This document shows positions 14,050 to 23,127 of a DNA stretch of 64,000 bases, in pieces. The stretch comes from Myxococcales bacterium (GTDB lineage: Bacteria; Myxococcota_A; Polyangia; Polyangiales; Ga0077539). A program made the position numbers and the translations under genes. The stretch lies in the NCBI GenBank assembly GCA_016793325.1, contig JAEUKI010000031.1:1-64000 (forward strand), read 5' to 3'. Numbering within the stretch: position 1 is the first letter of the stretch; every line of letters starts with the position of its first letter. The notes beneath the pieces are model-generated. The model saw only the letters and a program-made list of their open reading frames with translations, had not been told where the DNA came from and searched no databases.

Positions 14050-15628
14050 CCCGCTCTTCGGACAAACCGCAGCTCCGATCGCGAGCCGCGCACAACGGGT
14101 GACCTTCTTCGAAGACCGCGCTGAAGTGCGCCGCGCCGCGATCGTCACGGTCGCCCGAGGTCGCGGAGAGCTCTGGATCGCGGGCCTCTCGCCGTACGTC
14201 GACGACGCGTCGCTTCGGGCGCGCGTCGCGCGAGGCGCGGCGACGGTGCTCGCGGCGAGCGTGCAGCGGCGCAGCCATCGCGAGCGCGCGCTGTCGGACG
14301 CCGAGCTGGCGCGGCTCGAGGCAGAGCTCGACGAGGCGCGGCGCGAGGCCGTCCGTTGCGCGCGTGGAATCGAGCGCACCAACGCCGACGCCGATCGCGC
14401 CAAGACGCTCGTCGAACACTGGATGAAGGCCCTCGCCGAGGCGCCCAAGGGCTTCGCGTCGGACGGGGTCTCGCGCTCGTGGCGCGAGGCGTTCGACGCG
14501 GTCGTCACGAGGCAAGAGCAAGCGGCGACGAGGCTCTCGATCGAGCGCGCGTCGCTCGTCGAAGCGCGGCGCGCCGTCGAGCGCGCAGAGAGCGCGCTCG
14601 CGCGAGGACGGATCGAGAAGCCGACGCTCGTGGCGCTCGCGCGGGTGCAGTACGACGCGACCGAGGCGGGCGAGCTCGAAATCGAGCTCGTGTATCGCGT
14701 TCCGTGCGCGCTATGGAGGCCCGAGCACAGCGCGCGGCTCGAGTTCGACGCGCGCGGCGCGGCGAGCGTTCGATGGGCCACCGCGGCGGTGCTCTGGCAG
14801 CGAACGGGAGAGCAGTGGGACGAGGTCGAAGCGCGATTTTCGACGGCGCGACCCGCGCGCGCGTCGTCCGCTCCGCTCGCGCGCGAGGAGCAGCTCGCGT
14901 GGCGAAAGAAGACCGACTACGAGAAGCAGCGCGTGGTCGTGGACGTGCGCGAGCAGGCCGTGCAGAGCGCAGGCCTCGAGCGTGGAGCGCGATCGGTCAG
15001 CGAAATGCCAGGCGTCGACGACGGTGGCGAGCCCGTGTTGCTCGCGCCCTCGGCCCGCATCTCCGTGCCGAGCAACGGAAAGCCCGTCCGTATCGAAGTG
15101 CTCTCCGTCACGCTCGCGGCCACGGTCGATCGGGTGCTCTTTCCCGAGCGAGCCACGGCGCCGCACTTGCGTGCGACGCTCACGTGGAGCGGCGCGGCTC
15201 CGCTGTTGGCAGGGCCGCTGCGCGTGGCGCGCGGAGGCAGCGTCGTCGGCCGCGGGCGCGTGGCGTTCGTCGGTCAGGGGGCGCCGTTCGAAGTGGGCTT
15301 CGGGCCCGATGACGGCGTGCGCGTGCGACGCAAGGTCGACGAGTCGCGCGACACGGTGCCGGTGCTCGGGACGCAGAAGATCCGCCGCACGATCCGCGTG
15401 TTCGTCAGCAATTTGAGCGGCGATGTGCGCGCGGTGAAGGTCGTCGAGCGCGTCCCGCTCAGCGAGATCACCGACGTCGAAGTGCAGCTCGGCGCCCACG
15501 AGGGCTGGCGCTACAAAGCGCAGGACGGAATGCTCGAGCGCGACGTCGAGCTCCCGCCGCGCGAGGGCAAGGAGCTCTCGTTCGAGTACGAGCTGCGCGC
15601 GGGCGCGAAGGTGGTCCTTCCGTTCTGA
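14042..15628 (+). CDS. DUF4139-type protein, short paralogue
   Basis: A 528-aa paralogue of the preceding gene, overlapping it by 8 bases. The GTG start at 14042 is supported by a strong ribosome site GGGAGG (14028-14033) eight bases upstream. Order: DUF4140-like start (QRVTFFEDRAEVRRAAIV), Ala/Arg/Glu coiled coil (about 85-195), DUF4139 signature (LVYRVPCALWRPEHSARLEF), and a C-terminal beta domain ending YELRAGAKVVLPF. There is no signal peptide and no low-complexity insert. The tight overlap argues for a complex of the two paralogues. The gene ends 7 bases from the convergent histidine kinase. Confidence 0.87.
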   Translation: MTDPLFGQTAAPIASRAQRVTFFEDRAEVRRAAIVTVARGRGELWIAGLSPYVDDASLRARVARGAATVLAASVQRRSHRERALSDAELARLEAELDEARREAVRCARGIERTNADADRAKTLVEHWMKALAEAPKGFASDGVSRSWREAFDAVVTRQEQAATRLSIERASLVEARRAVERAESALARGRIEKPTLVALARVQYDATEAGELEIELVYRVPCALWRPEHSARLEFDARGAASVRWATAAVLWQRTGEQWDEVEARFSTARPARASSAPLAREEQLAWRKKTDYEKQRVVVDVREQAVQSAGLERGARSVSEMPGVDDGGEPVLLAPSARISVPSNGKPVRIEVLSVTLAATVDRVLFPERATAPHLRATLTWSGAAPLLAGPLRVARGGSVVGRGRVAFVGQGAPFEVGFGPDDGVRVRRKVDESRDTVPVLGTQKIRRTIRVFVSNLSGDVRAVKVVERVPLSEITDVEVQLGAHEGWRYKAQDGMLERDVELPPREGKELSFEYELRAGAKVVLPF

Positions 15629-15635
15629 CCGCAGG

Positions 15636-16958
15636 TCACCGGTCGATTTGCAGGGTAAACACGGACCCTTTGCCGAGCTCGCTCTCGACGGTCACGCGCA
15701 TCGAGAGCAGCTTGGCGAGCGTTCGAACGACGCTCAACCCGAGGCCGGTGCCGCCGTGCGCCGCCACGGGCTCGCGGTCGATCTGAACGTACGGCTCGAA
15801 GATTCGATCCAGCGAATCGCGGGAGATTCCTCGGCCCGTGTCCTCGACGCGGATCTCGTAGAGCGCCTTCGCGCTGCGCAGCGCGATCGTGACGTTGCCT
15901 CCGTCGGCCGTGAACTTCACGGCGTTGGCCACGAGGTTCACCAAGATCTGCACGAGCTTCTGGCGGTCGGTCTCGACGCGCGCCTCCCCGTGTTCGAGCG
16001 GTGACTCGCGGTCATCGATCGTGACCACCACGGCGAGGTCCCGGGATCCGACGAGCATTCGCGCGGTGGATGCGATGGCCTGGACGACCGCGACGAGGTC
16101 CACGCTGCTCGTGCGGAGCTCGAGGCCGCGCGCTTCGTCGCGCGCGACGACCAGGAGCGAGTCGATGATCTCGAGCAGCCCTGTGGCGCTGCTGCGGATG
16201 TTCTTGATCGCCGCGCGTTGTTTGTCGGTGATGGGGCCGTAGACCTCGTCTTCGAGCAGCTCACCCATCCCGAGGATCCCGTGCAGCGGCGTTCGGAGCT
16301 CGTGCGTGACGTTGGCGGTGAACTCGCTCTTCACGCGGCTGGCGTCGACGAGCTCCTTGTTTCGCTGCGCCAGCGCGCGCTCGTTGTTTCGGAGGCGCTG
16401 CACGATGGCCGCGACGTACGCGCCGGGCGCGAACAAGACACACGCGACGTAGACCGCGATCACGGCGACGTGCACGGGCGTCGCGACCGCCGGGATGATC
16501 GTCGTGGTCGTCGGGAGCGTGCCCACCACGACGAGCGTGACCATCGTCGCGTAGCAGACGAACGCGCCGATGATCGTCGCGACCGTGAGCGAGAAATTCG
16601 TCAGGAGCGCCATGATGGCGACCTCGACGAAGTACAGCGAAACAAGCGGCGAAAACGCAGCGCCCGTGAAGTACACGGCGCCCGTCATCACGAGCACGTC
16701 CGCGAGGATGTTGAGCGCCGAGAGCTCGATCACGAGCTTGCGCGCGCGCAGCGCGGCCCACGCGAGGCTGTTGGTGCAGAACTTCGCCGCGACGAGCGCG
16801 AGCGCCCAATCGATGCGAGCGATCACGCCGTATCGGTGCGCGAAGACGGCGATCACGAGCAGCGTCGCGACCGTCGCGTAGCCCGAGTACACGCCCGCTT
16901 GGAGCTTCGGGCGAAAGCCCTCGCTGCCCACCTCAGCGAGAGACGCTGGGTACTTCAC
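15636..16958 (-). CDS. Membrane sensor histidine kinase (HisKA type)
   Basis: A 440-aa hybrid-free histidine kinase. Residues 22-190 form about six membrane segments with very short loops, so the sensor is within the membrane. The dimerisation/phosphoacceptor motif HELRTPLHG places the acceptor at His219; N-box NLVANAVKF 341-349, G1 DTGRGI 373-378, F-box FEPYV 387-391, G2 GGTGLGLS 402-409. The GTG start at 16958 lies 5 bases after the response regulator stop and has GGGCGG upstream, so the pair is co-translated. This is the partner of the regulator at 16964-17341. The stimulus is unknown. Confidence 0.93.
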   Translation of the reverse strand: MKYPASLAEVGSEGFRPKLQAGVYSGYATVATLLVIAVFAHRYGVIARIDWALALVAAKFCTNSLAWAALRARKLVIELSALNILADVLVMTGAVYFTGAAFSPLVSLYFVEVAIMALLTNFSLTVATIIGAFVCYATMVTLVVVGTLPTTTTIIPAVATPVHVAVIAVYVACVLFAPGAYVAAIVQRLRNNERALAQRNKELVDASRVKSEFTANVTHELRTPLHGILGMGELLEDEVYGPITDKQRAAIKNIRSSATGLLEIIDSLLVVARDEARGLELRTSSVDLVAVVQAIASTARMLVGSRDLAVVVTIDDRESPLEHGEARVETDRQKLVQILVNLVANAVKFTADGGNVTIALRSAKALYEIRVEDTGRGISRDSLDRIFEPYVQIDREPVAAHGGTGLGLSVVRTLAKLLSMRVTVESELGKGSVFTLQIDR

Positions 16959-16963
16959 GGCGG

Positions 16964-17341
16964 CTACCGCCCGATGAGCTGTCGAATGCGCGTGAGCATC
17001 GCTCCGAGCGCGAACGGCTTGACGAGGTACGCGTCGGCGTGGACGCCTTCCTTGCCGTATCGTTGCTCGTCTTCGCGACGCAGGATCGCGCTCATGAGGA
17101 CGATCGGCGCGGGCTTGGACTCGCGCTTGAGCTCGAAGCAAACCTCGAAGCCGCTCTTCAACGGCAGCAGGACGTCACACAAAACGAGGTCCGGTGTGAG
17201 CTCCTTCGCGAGTTCGACGCCGCGCGCTCCGTCCGTTGCTGAGTGAACTTCGTACCCGTGCGCGACGAGATAGTCTCGAATCGCGCTGTGTCCGACGGGA
17301 TCGTCTTCGATGACGAGGATCCGCTTCGTCGCTGCTTCCAT
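16964..17341 (-). CDS. Single-domain response regulator (CheY-like receiver)
   Basis: A 125-aa receiver only. Acidic pocket Glu12-Asp13-Asp14, phosphoacceptor Asp56 (LVLCDVLLP), Thr/Ser switch region PIVLMSAI, Lys108 (VKPF). The ATG at 17341 is used because the receiver fold starts immediately. There is no DNA-binding output, so it signals by protein contact, as CheY or as a phosphorelay intermediate. The next downstream gene is the histidine kinase, 5 bases away. The gene lies 140 bases after fdx on the same strand, but with no sign that it belongs to the ISC operon. Confidence 0.93.
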   Translation of the reverse strand: MEAATKRILVIEDDPVGHSAIRDYLVAHGYEVHSATDGARGVELAKELTPDLVLCDVLLPLKSGFEVCFELKRESKPAPIVLMSAILRREDEQRYGKEGVHADAYLVKPFALGAMLTRIRQLIGR

Positions 17342-17481
17342 GGCCCCATCGTAGCGCAGCGCGCACAACCAAGGAGGATGAGGCGACGCCCAGAACACGG
17401 AGAAAATCTATGTTTGGTTGCCGACACGGACGGAGCGCGCCGCCGTCGAGCCGCGTGTCGTGGAGGGCCGCGGGGCGCGAA

Positions 17482-17874
17482 CTACTTCTCGCGCTTCGCC
17501 GCTTCGAGCGCGCGTCGCTCGTCGGGGTGCTCGTTGTAGTACGCGTCGCGAGACTCGCGGCTGATCTCGATCACGACGAGCCCGTCGCGTTCGATCTTCG
17601 CTTGGCAACCGAGGCGGGAGGTCGAGCGGACGTCGAAGGCCTTGTCGAGGATGTCGAGCTCGTCGTCTTCGCTCTCGCTGAGGAGGTTTGCGCCTCGGGT
17701 CACGTACACGTGGCACGTGCTGCACGCACAGACGCCGCCGCAGGCGCTGCCGTGCGAGACGTGCGCGCTCTTGGAGGCGTCGAGCAGCGACGTCCCGACG
17801 GGAACCTCGATTTCGACGGGCTCTTGGCTCGGCGCTCCGGGGGGCGCCGCGTTGGTGTAGCGAACGATGGGCAT
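17482..17874 (-). CDS. fdx: ISC-type [2Fe-2S] ferredoxin
   Basis: A 130-aa plant/adrenodoxin-type ferredoxin. Cluster ligands C45-x5-C51-x2-C54 and C90 (RLGCQAKI) fit the Isc ferredoxin pattern; an extra Cys49 lies in the loop. It supplies electrons for cluster assembly on IscU. The start is 1 base from the end of hscA, so it is the last gene of the ISC operon. The C-terminus has a Lys/Glu/Arg-rich helix (residues 108-130) longer than in the E. coli protein. Confidence 0.95.
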   Translation of the reverse strand: MPIVRYTNAAPPGAPSQEPVEIEVPVGTSLLDASKSAHVSHGSACGGVCACSTCHVYVTRGANLLSESEDDELDILDKAFDVRSTSRLGCQAKIERDGLVVIEISRESRDAYYNEHPDERRALEAAKREK

Positions 17875-17875
17875 G

Positions 17876-19795
17876 TCAGTGCTCTCTCCGCGCTTCGTGC
17901 TCGCTCACGTGCGCGTCGACGCCGCGCGCGTGGGACACTTCGCTCTCGACCGACTCGACCGAGCGGCCCTTCATCGCCTCGCGCATGGCGCGGTTCATCC
18001 TGCGTTCGGCCAGGGGAATGCTCGCTCGATCGAGCGCCTCCGTCCGCAGTCGAATCGCCTCGCTCTCGCGCGACTGCACGGCGCGCTCGAGCGCCGCGAG
18101 CGCTCCGTCGAGCTCGGCGCGCTCGTCTTCGTCGAGCAGGTCACCGTCCTTTGCGACGGCCTTCTTGGTCGCTGCGATCACTTGCTCGGCCTCGACGACG
18201 CGCTCGGTGAGCTGCCTCGCGCGCAGGTCTTCTTCGGCGTGCTCGTACGATTCGAGCAGCATTTTTTCGACGTCTTCGTCCGAGAGCCCGTAGCTCGGCT
18301 TCACCTCGACCGAGTGCTCCTTGCCGGTGCCCTCGTCCTTGGCGGCGACGGTGAGCATCCCGTTTTCGTCGACGCGAAAGGTGACGAGCATGCGCGCCGC
18401 GCCCGCGGTCTGCGGCTTGATTCCGTCGAGCTTGAAGCGCGCGAGCGAGCGGCAGTCGCGCGCGAGCTCTCGCTCGCCTTGAAGTACGTGGATGTCGAAT
18501 CCCGTCTGTCCGTCGGCGTACGTGGTGAACTGCTGGGCGCGCGCGCAGGGGATCGTGCTGTTTCGCGCGATGATCTTCTCGACGATCCCGCCCATGGTCT
18601 CGATGCCGAGCGACAAGGGCGTGACGTCGACGACGAGCGCGTCGTGCTGTTGCGTGCCCGCGAGGATGTCCGCTTGCACCGCGGCGCCGAGGGCCACGAC
18701 CTGATCGGGGTCGATGTCCGTGAGGGGCTCGCGCTGAAAGAGCTTCGCGACGTAGCTGCGCACGAGCGGAACGCGCGTCGATCCGCCCACGAGAACCACG
18801 CCGTCGAGAGATTTCGAGTCGATCCCCGAGTCTTTGAGCGCGCGACGGCACGCCGGGCCGGTGCGCTCGACCACGGGCAGGATGAGCGCGTCGAACTCGG
18901 CGCGCGTGAGGACCTTTGAAAACGTGTGCGACGAAAGCTCGAGCTCGAACGTGCTCTCGGTCTTGTCCGTGAGCTCGTGCTTCACGCGGCGCGCTTCGAG
19001 CATGGCCGCGCGCCACATCCCCTGGTCGAACGGCTCGGTCTGTCCCGCTCGGGCGAGCATGTGCAGGGCGACGGCGCGGTCCATGTCGTCGCCGCCGAGC
19101 TGCGAGTCTCCTCCGGTCGAGCGCACTTGAAAGACGCCGTCGTCGAGCGAGAGGATGGTGATGTCGAACGTTCCTCCGCCGAGGTCGTAGACCGCGTAGG
19201 TGCCGGTGGTGCGGTGCGTTCCGATCCCGTAGGCGAGGGCGGCGGCGGTGGGCTCGTTGACGAGGCGAAGGACCTCGAGGCCCGCGAGGCGCGCGGCGTC
19301 CTTGGTGGCCTGCCGCTGCGCGTCGTCGAAGTACGCGGGGACCGTGATCACGGCGCCTGCGATCGCGCCGAGCTTGTCTTCTGCGCGGCGCTTGAGCTCC
19401 TTGAGGATGAGCGACGAGACCTCGACGGGCGTCACTTCGCGGCCGTGAACGACGAATCGAACGACGTTGGCCTGGCCCTCGCGCGCCGGAGCGAACGTGT
19501 ATCCGCGCTCGCGCGTGGTCTCCGCGTCGTCGTAGCCGCGACCCATGTAGCGCTTGACCGAGACGATCGTCTCTTTGGGCTGGGTGTAGAGGTACGCGAG
19601 GGCTTCTTTTCCGACGATGGTCTGGCCGTCGGGCAGGTACGCGACCACGCTCGGGACGATCGGATCGTCGTCGCAGTCGAGCACGCTCGTCGGAACGCCG
19701 TCGCCCACCCACGCGACGAGCGAGTTGGTGGTCCCGAGGTCGATCCCGACGGGGGTCGGCATCGCGCTGGGGTCGAAGATCTGCAGCAGTCCCAT
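17876..19795 (-). CDS. hscA: Hsp70-family chaperone of Fe-S cluster assembly
   Basis: A 639-aa DnaK-type protein. Nucleotide-binding domain with [13 protein letters not shown] (17-29), phosphate-2 [10 protein letters not shown] (about 206) and adenosine loop LVGGSTRVP (about 342), then a substrate-binding domain and a helical lid of Glu/Arg/Ala composition. Its place between hscB and fdx identifies it as HscA, which with HscB drives transfer of clusters from IscU by binding the LPPVK loop. That motif is intact in the IscU of this operon. It has more charged C-terminal residues (EHEARREH) than E. coli HscA. Confidence 0.95.
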   Translation of the reverse strand: MGLLQIFDPSAMPTPVGIDLGTTNSLVAWVGDGVPTSVLDCDDDPIVPSVVAYLPDGQTIVGKEALAYLYTQPKETIVSVKRYMGRGYDDAETTRERGYTFAPAREGQANVVRFVVHGREVTPVEVSSLILKELKRRAEDKLGAIAGAVITVPAYFDDAQRQATKDAARLAGLEVLRLVNEPTAAALAYGIGTHRTTGTYAVYDLGGGTFDITILSLDDGVFQVRSTGGDSQLGGDDMDRAVALHMLARAGQTEPFDQGMWRAAMLEARRVKHELTDKTESTFELELSSHTFSKVLTRAEFDALILPVVERTGPACRRALKDSGIDSKSLDGVVLVGGSTRVPLVRSYVAKLFQREPLTDIDPDQVVALGAAVQADILAGTQQHDALVVDVTPLSLGIETMGGIVEKIIARNSTIPCARAQQFTTYADGQTGFDIHVLQGERELARDCRSLARFKLDGIKPQTAGAARMLVTFRVDENGMLTVAAKDEGTGKEHSVEVKPSYGLSDEDVEKMLLESYEHAEEDLRARQLTERVVEAEQVIAATKKAVAKDGDLLDEDERAELDGALAALERAVQSRESEAIRLRTEALDRASIPLAERRMNRAMREAMKGRSVESVESEVSHARGVDAHVSEHEARREH

Positions 19796-19859
19796 GGGGT
19801 CGTTCTCGGGTTGAACTCGAATTCGTGTGCGCTACGTGCGTGAGGCCGTCGCGCTTGTG

Positions 19860-20369
19860 TCAGTCGAGCGCGTCGAGCTCGTCGCGCAGACGATAGAGAT
19901 ACTTCAGTCGAACGCCAGCCTCGTACGCGCGCTCGAGCATGTCCCGCTCCGGGGGAAATCGCTTGCCGTCGAACGCGTCCTTGAGCGACGCCTCTTCGTC
20001 CGCGATGCGCGCTCCGACGCGGGTGACGAGCGCCTCCGTCGAGCGCCCGTCGTTGCGCGCGTCGTCGATGGCCTCGCGCAGCTCCATGATCTCCATGAGC
20101 AGCGAGGGCTCGGCGCGGGCGGTCTCGTGGATGGGCTTTCCTGCGGCGGCGAGCAGCGCGAGCACGCGGTTCATGCTGTCGCGGATCAGCCGAAACGCGT
20201 CGTTGAGCGCGACGGTCTGCTCGGCGGCCATGCGCCGCTCCGCGGGCGATTTGTCCGCGAAGCGGTCGGGGTGCACGGCGCGCGACAGGTCGCGAAAGCG
20301 CTGCTCGACGGCGCGCAGGTCGATCTCGAAGGTGCGCGCGAGACCGAGCGTCTCGAAGGGGTCGTTCAT
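19860..20369 (-). CDS. hscB: J-domain co-chaperone of Fe-S cluster assembly
   Basis: A 169-aa protein. J-domain with the His-Pro-Asp motif at 33-35 (AVHPDRF), followed by the C-terminal three-helix domain of HscB (MEIMELREAIDDA, then ERAYEAGVRLKYLYRLRDEL) that binds IscU. It stimulates the HscA ATPase. It lies 16 bases after iscA and 64 bases before hscA on the same strand. The length is normal for the family. Confidence 0.95.
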   Translation of the reverse strand: MNDPFETLGLARTFEIDLRAVEQRFRDLSRAVHPDRFADKSPAERRMAAEQTVALNDAFRLIRDSMNRVLALLAAAGKPIHETARAEPSLLMEIMELREAIDDARNDGRSTEALVTRVGARIADEEASLKDAFDGKRFPPERDMLERAYEAGVRLKYLYRLRDELDALD

Positions 20370-20385
20370 CGATCGATCAGCGGGC

Positions 20386-20796
20386 TCAGACGCCGAAGCT
20401 CTCGCCGCAGCCGCAGCCGGCCTTCTCTTGGGGGTTCACGAACTTGAACCCGCGTTGCATCAGCTTGATCTCGTAGTCGAGCGTCGAGCCGTTGAGCAGC
20501 ACGAGGCTCTTGGGGTCCACGACCACGTCGAGCCCGTCGAACGTGAACACGACGTCCTTCGTCCGCCGCGTGTCCGCGAACTCGATCACGTACGCGAAGC
20601 CCGAGCAGCCGCCGCCCTTCACGCCGAGACGGAGCGCCGCCGTGGGCGTCCCGCGCTTGGCGAGCGCTTGCTTGGCCATCACGACGGCCTTGGGCGTCAG
20701 CGAGATGGACATGGGGCCCTTCGCCGCGCTCTCGGATCCGTGAGCCGGCTGCGACGAGGGCGTCGCTTGGGGTTGTGCTTGGACGTCGGTGTTCAT
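20386..20796 (-). CDS. iscA: A-type Fe-S carrier protein
   Basis: A 136-aa A-type carrier with the three conserved cysteines: Cys64 (KGGGCSGF) and Cys128/Cys130 (GCGCGESF). Residues 1-28 form a Gln/Ser/Ala-rich extension not present in E. coli IscA; an internal Met29 (MSISLTPKA) would give a standard-length protein, so the start could be at 20712. Its position between iscU and hscB supports iscA rather than erpA. It accepts or delivers clusters or iron downstream of IscU. Confidence 0.93.
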   Translation of the reverse strand: MNTDVQAQPQATPSSQPAHGSESAAKGPMSISLTPKAVVMAKQALAKRGTPTAALRLGVKGGGCSGFAYVIEFADTRRTKDVVFTFDGLDVVVDPKSLVLLNGSTLDYEIKLMQRGFKFVNPQEKAGCGCGESFGV

Positions 20797-20799
20797 GAT

Positions 20800-21201
20800 T
20801 CAAGTCTTGCTTTCGCGACGCGCCGCCTGCTTCTTTCGAAAGTCATCGATCGCGCTCTTGATCGCGTCCTCGGCGAGGACCGAGCAGTGGATCTTGACCG
20901 GCGGGAGGTTGAGCTCTTTGGCGATCGTCTCGTTCTTGATCTCGCTGGCTTCGTCGATGGTCTTGCCCTTGATCCACTCGGTCGCGAGCGAGCTCGACGC
21001 GATGGCCGAGCCGCAGCCGAAGGTCTTGAACTTGGCGTCTTCGATCACGCCGTCGTCGTTGACCTTGATCTGCAGTCGCATCACGTCGCCGCACGCGGGG
21101 GCGCCGACGAGGCCTGTTCCCACGTTGTCGTCGTTCTTGTCGAGGGTGCCCACGTTGCGGGGGTTTTCGTAGTGGTCGATGACCTTGTCGCTGTACGCCA
21201 T
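20800..21201 (-). CDS. iscU: Fe-S cluster assembly scaffold
   Basis: A 133-aa scaffold with the cluster ligands Cys37, Asp39, Cys63 and Cys106 (APACGDV, FGCGSA, KIHCSVLA) and the LPPVK motif at 99-103 recognised by HscA. The start at 21201 (MAYSDKVIDHYENPRNVG) is the canonical N-terminus. It is 3 bases from iscA and 44 bases after iscS. It builds [2Fe-2S] clusters with sulfur from IscS. Confidence 0.97.
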   Translation of the reverse strand: MAYSDKVIDHYENPRNVGTLDKNDDNVGTGLVGAPACGDVMRLQIKVNDDGVIEDAKFKTFGCGSAIASSSLATEWIKGKTIDEASEIKNETIAKELNLPPVKIHCSVLAEDAIKSAIDDFRKKQAARRESKT

Positions 21202-21245
21202 TGCTGTCTCCGAACGGTGCGTGAAATTCGAGGGGGACCGCGCGC

Positions 21246-22493
21246 TCAGTGCGCGGTCCAAGCGATGGACTTGAGGTCGATTCCCTCTTTGGCCATCTCG
21301 TAGAGCGGTGAGAGGTCGCGCAGTCGCTTGATGCTCGTGACGGTGAGGTCCGCCGCGAAGTCGACCTCTTCTTCGGTCGTAAATCGTCCGAGGCCGAAGC
21401 GAATGCTCGTGTGCGCGAGCTCTTCTTCGACGCCGAGCGCTCGAAGCACGTACGAGGGCTCGAGGCTCGCGCTCGTGCACGCCGAGCCCGACGAGACGCT
21501 GACGTTCTTGAGGGACATCAAGATCGACTCGCCTTCGACGTACGCAAACGAGATGTTGAGGTTGTTCGGCAGTCGAACGACCTTTCCGTTGGCGTCGGTG
21601 ACGGGCCACGGCCCGTTGACGAACACTTCGTCGAGGGCGGACGTGATCTTCTTGTAGAGGCTGTCGCGCAGGCGCGAGACGCGCGCGGCTTCGTCGCGCC
21701 ACTCGTGGGTGATGATCTCCGCGGCCTTTCCGAAGCCCACGATGCCCGGAACGTTGAGCGTCCCCGACCGATACCCGCGCTCGTGCCCTCCGCCGTCCAT
21801 CTGCGCGACGAGGCGCACGCGCGGCTTGCTGCGCCGCACGTAGAGCGCGCCGACGCCCTTGGGGCCGTACATCTTGTGCGCGGTGATCGACGCGAGATCC
21901 ACGTTCATCGACTGGACGTCGAAGTCCACGCGGCCGATGCCTTGCACGGCGTCGGTGTGAAAGAGCACGCCTTTTTCGCGGCAGATCGCGCCGATCTCGC
22001 GGATCGGCTGCACGGTTCCGACCTCGTTGTTGGCGAGCATGACCGAGCAGAGGATCGTGTCCGGGCGGATCGCGGCGCGGACGTGCTCGGGGTCGACGAA
22101 GCCCTTCTGATCGACGTCGAGGTAGGTGACCTCGAAGCCCATCTTTTCGAGGCGCTTGCCCGAATCCAGGATCGCCTTGTGCTCGATGCGCGAGGTGATG
22201 ATGTGCTTGCCCTTGTCGCCGTAGAACTCGGCGACGCCCTTGAGCGCGAGGTTGTCGCTCTCGGTCGCGCCCGAGGTGAAGATGATCTCTTCGGGCTTGT
22301 CCGCGTTGATCATCTTGGCGATGCGTTCGCGGGCGACGCCGACGGCGGCCTCGGCCTTCCAGCCGAAGGCGTGGGTGCGCGACGCTGCGTTGCCAAAATC
22401 CTCGGTGAAATACGGCAGCATCTCATCGAGCACGCGCTTATCGAGGGGCGTTGTCGCGTGGTAGTCGAGGTAGATCGGGAGCTTGAGGGCCAT
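21246..22493 (-). CDS. iscS: Cysteine desulfurase
   Basis: A 415-aa class V aminotransferase-fold enzyme, PLP-dependent. Start [18 protein letters not shown] at 22493 is canonical. PLP Lys207 ([10 protein letters not shown]), HTDAVQ at 179-184, and catalytic loop Cys339 ([13 protein letters not shown]), the group I/IscS loop. The C-terminal region ([20 protein letters not shown]) matches the IscU-binding tail. It releases sulfur from cysteine as a persulfide and passes it to IscU. It lies 41 bases after the MerR-type gene and is transcribed in the same direction. Confidence 0.97.
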   Translation of the reverse strand: MALKLPIYLDYHATTPLDKRVLDEMLPYFTEDFGNAASRTHAFGWKAEAAVGVARERIAKMINADKPEEIIFTSGATESDNLALKGVAEFYGDKGKHIITSRIEHKAILDSGKRLEKMGFEVTYLDVDQKGFVDPEHVRAAIRPDTILCSVMLANNEVGTVQPIREIGAICREKGVLFHTDAVQGIGRVDFDVQSMNVDLASITAHKMYGPKGVGALYVRRSKPRVRLVAQMDGGGHERGYRSGTLNVPGIVGFGKAAEIITHEWRDEAARVSRLRDSLYKKITSALDEVFVNGPWPVTDANGKVVRLPNNLNISFAYVEGESILMSLKNVSVSSGSACTSASLEPSYVLRALGVEEELAHTSIRFGLGRFTTEEEVDFAADLTVTSIKRLRDLSPLYEMAKEGIDLKSIAWTAH

Positions 22494-22534
22494 GATTTTG
22501 TGGGTCGCTTCGCGATGGTTCGAGCGGCGAGCGC

Positions 22535-23065
22535 TCAGGGTTTTGCGTGAAGTCCAGCGACGAGCTCGGGCGGAGAGCCCTCGTGAAGCTCGCAGCGCGG
22601 ACAGGCGTCGACGAGGCGCTCGGGCGCGCACGTGTCGCACGTGTCCAGGTAGTGAATGGAGCTCTTCAGCTCGTGTTCGAGGGCAGAGAGCCGGGCGAGC
22701 TGCGCGCGGGTCTCTTCGAGCTTCTGCTGATAGAGCCCGCGGACCTTGGCCATGGCGTTGCTTGCCGAGCCCGAGCGCTCCCACTCCGAGAGCACCTCGC
22801 GGATCGCTGGGAGCGAGAAGCCCATGTCCTGGAGCTTCGAGATCCAGCGCACCCGGAGCACGGCTCCGGCGTCATAGAGCCGGTAGTTTCCCTTGCTGCG
22901 GTCGATCGGCGAGAGCAGCCCGAGCTCTTCGTAGAGGTGCAACGCGCGGACGGTCTTGTGCGTACGCGCGGCGAGGTCGCCGACACGAAGAGGCTCTGCG
23001 CTCTCGACAGCGCTCTCCACCGCGGGGTGGTCGCACGAGGTCGCGATCGGCAGCCGTGTTGCCAT
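22535..23065 (-). CDS. MerR-family transcriptional regulator with C-terminal four-cysteine cluster, first gene of the ISC block
   Basis: A 176-aa regulator. The N-terminal winged helix-turn-helix of the MerR class runs about 26-95 ([50 protein letters not shown]), then a dimerising coiled coil about 110-140, then Cys143-x2-Cys146-x8-Cys155-x2-Cys158. The spacing differs from SoxR (C-x2-C-x-C-x5-C) and could hold zinc or an Fe-S cluster. ATG 23065 is preferred over an in-frame GTG at 23071. The gene occupies the place that iscR (Rrf2 family) has in proteobacterial isc operons, and two ACGT-centred dyads flank its promoter. Role as regulator of the ISC genes is inference from position. Confidence 0.9.
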   Translation of the reverse strand: MATRLPIATSCDHPAVESAVESAEPLRVGDLAARTHKTVRALHLYEELGLLSPIDRSKGNYRLYDAGAVLRVRWISKLQDMGFSLPAIREVLSEWERSGSASNAMAKVRGLYQQKLEETRAQLARLSALEHELKSSIHYLDTCDTCAPERLVDACPRCELHEGSPPELVAGLHAKP

Positions 23066-23076
23066 GGACACCGCGA

Positions 23077-23105
23077 ACCCTGACGTAAGGGTGAGAGTTT
23101 GTCAA
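23077..23105 (-). promoter_or_regulatory. Candidate promoter of the MerR-isc operon
   Basis: On the minus strand a perfect -35 TTGACA (plus-strand 23100-23105) is followed after 17 bases by CAGGGT (23077-23082), a poor -10 that lies within a palindrome. MerR-type regulators act on promoters with poor geometry, though 17 bp is standard spacing rather than the 19-20 bp of activated MerR promoters, which fits repression better. Transcription would start near 23070, close to the ATG at 23065, so the leader would be very short. Confidence 0.5.
23078..23091. promoter_or_regulatory. Operator-like dyad overlapping the -10 of the isc promoter
   Basis: CCCTGACGTAAGGG is a palindrome with matching CCCT...AGGG arms around a central ACGT (12 of 14 positions symmetric). 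It overlaps the predicted -10. It is a candidate binding site for the adjacent MerR-type protein or another dimeric regulator. Confidence 0.45.
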
Positions 23106-23107
23106 AC

Positions 23108-23125
23108 CCTAACGTGAACGTGAGG
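23108..23125. promoter_or_regulatory. Operator-like dyad upstream of the -35 of the isc promoter
   Basis: CCTAACGTGAACGTGAGG has half-sites CCTMACGT in inverted orientation around a GA centre: 18 bp, 8-bp arms with one mismatch. The ACGT-NN-ACGT layout resembles operators of several MerR-family repressors such as LiuR, by my recollection. It lies just above the -35 and 2 bases from the left end of the inserted element at 23128. Confidence 0.45.
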
Positions 23126-23127
23126 CT

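Noticed and set aside
15636..17341. Two-component pair as part of the isc operon
   Set aside because: A 140-base gap follows fdx, and the function is unrelated; shared transcription cannot be shown.
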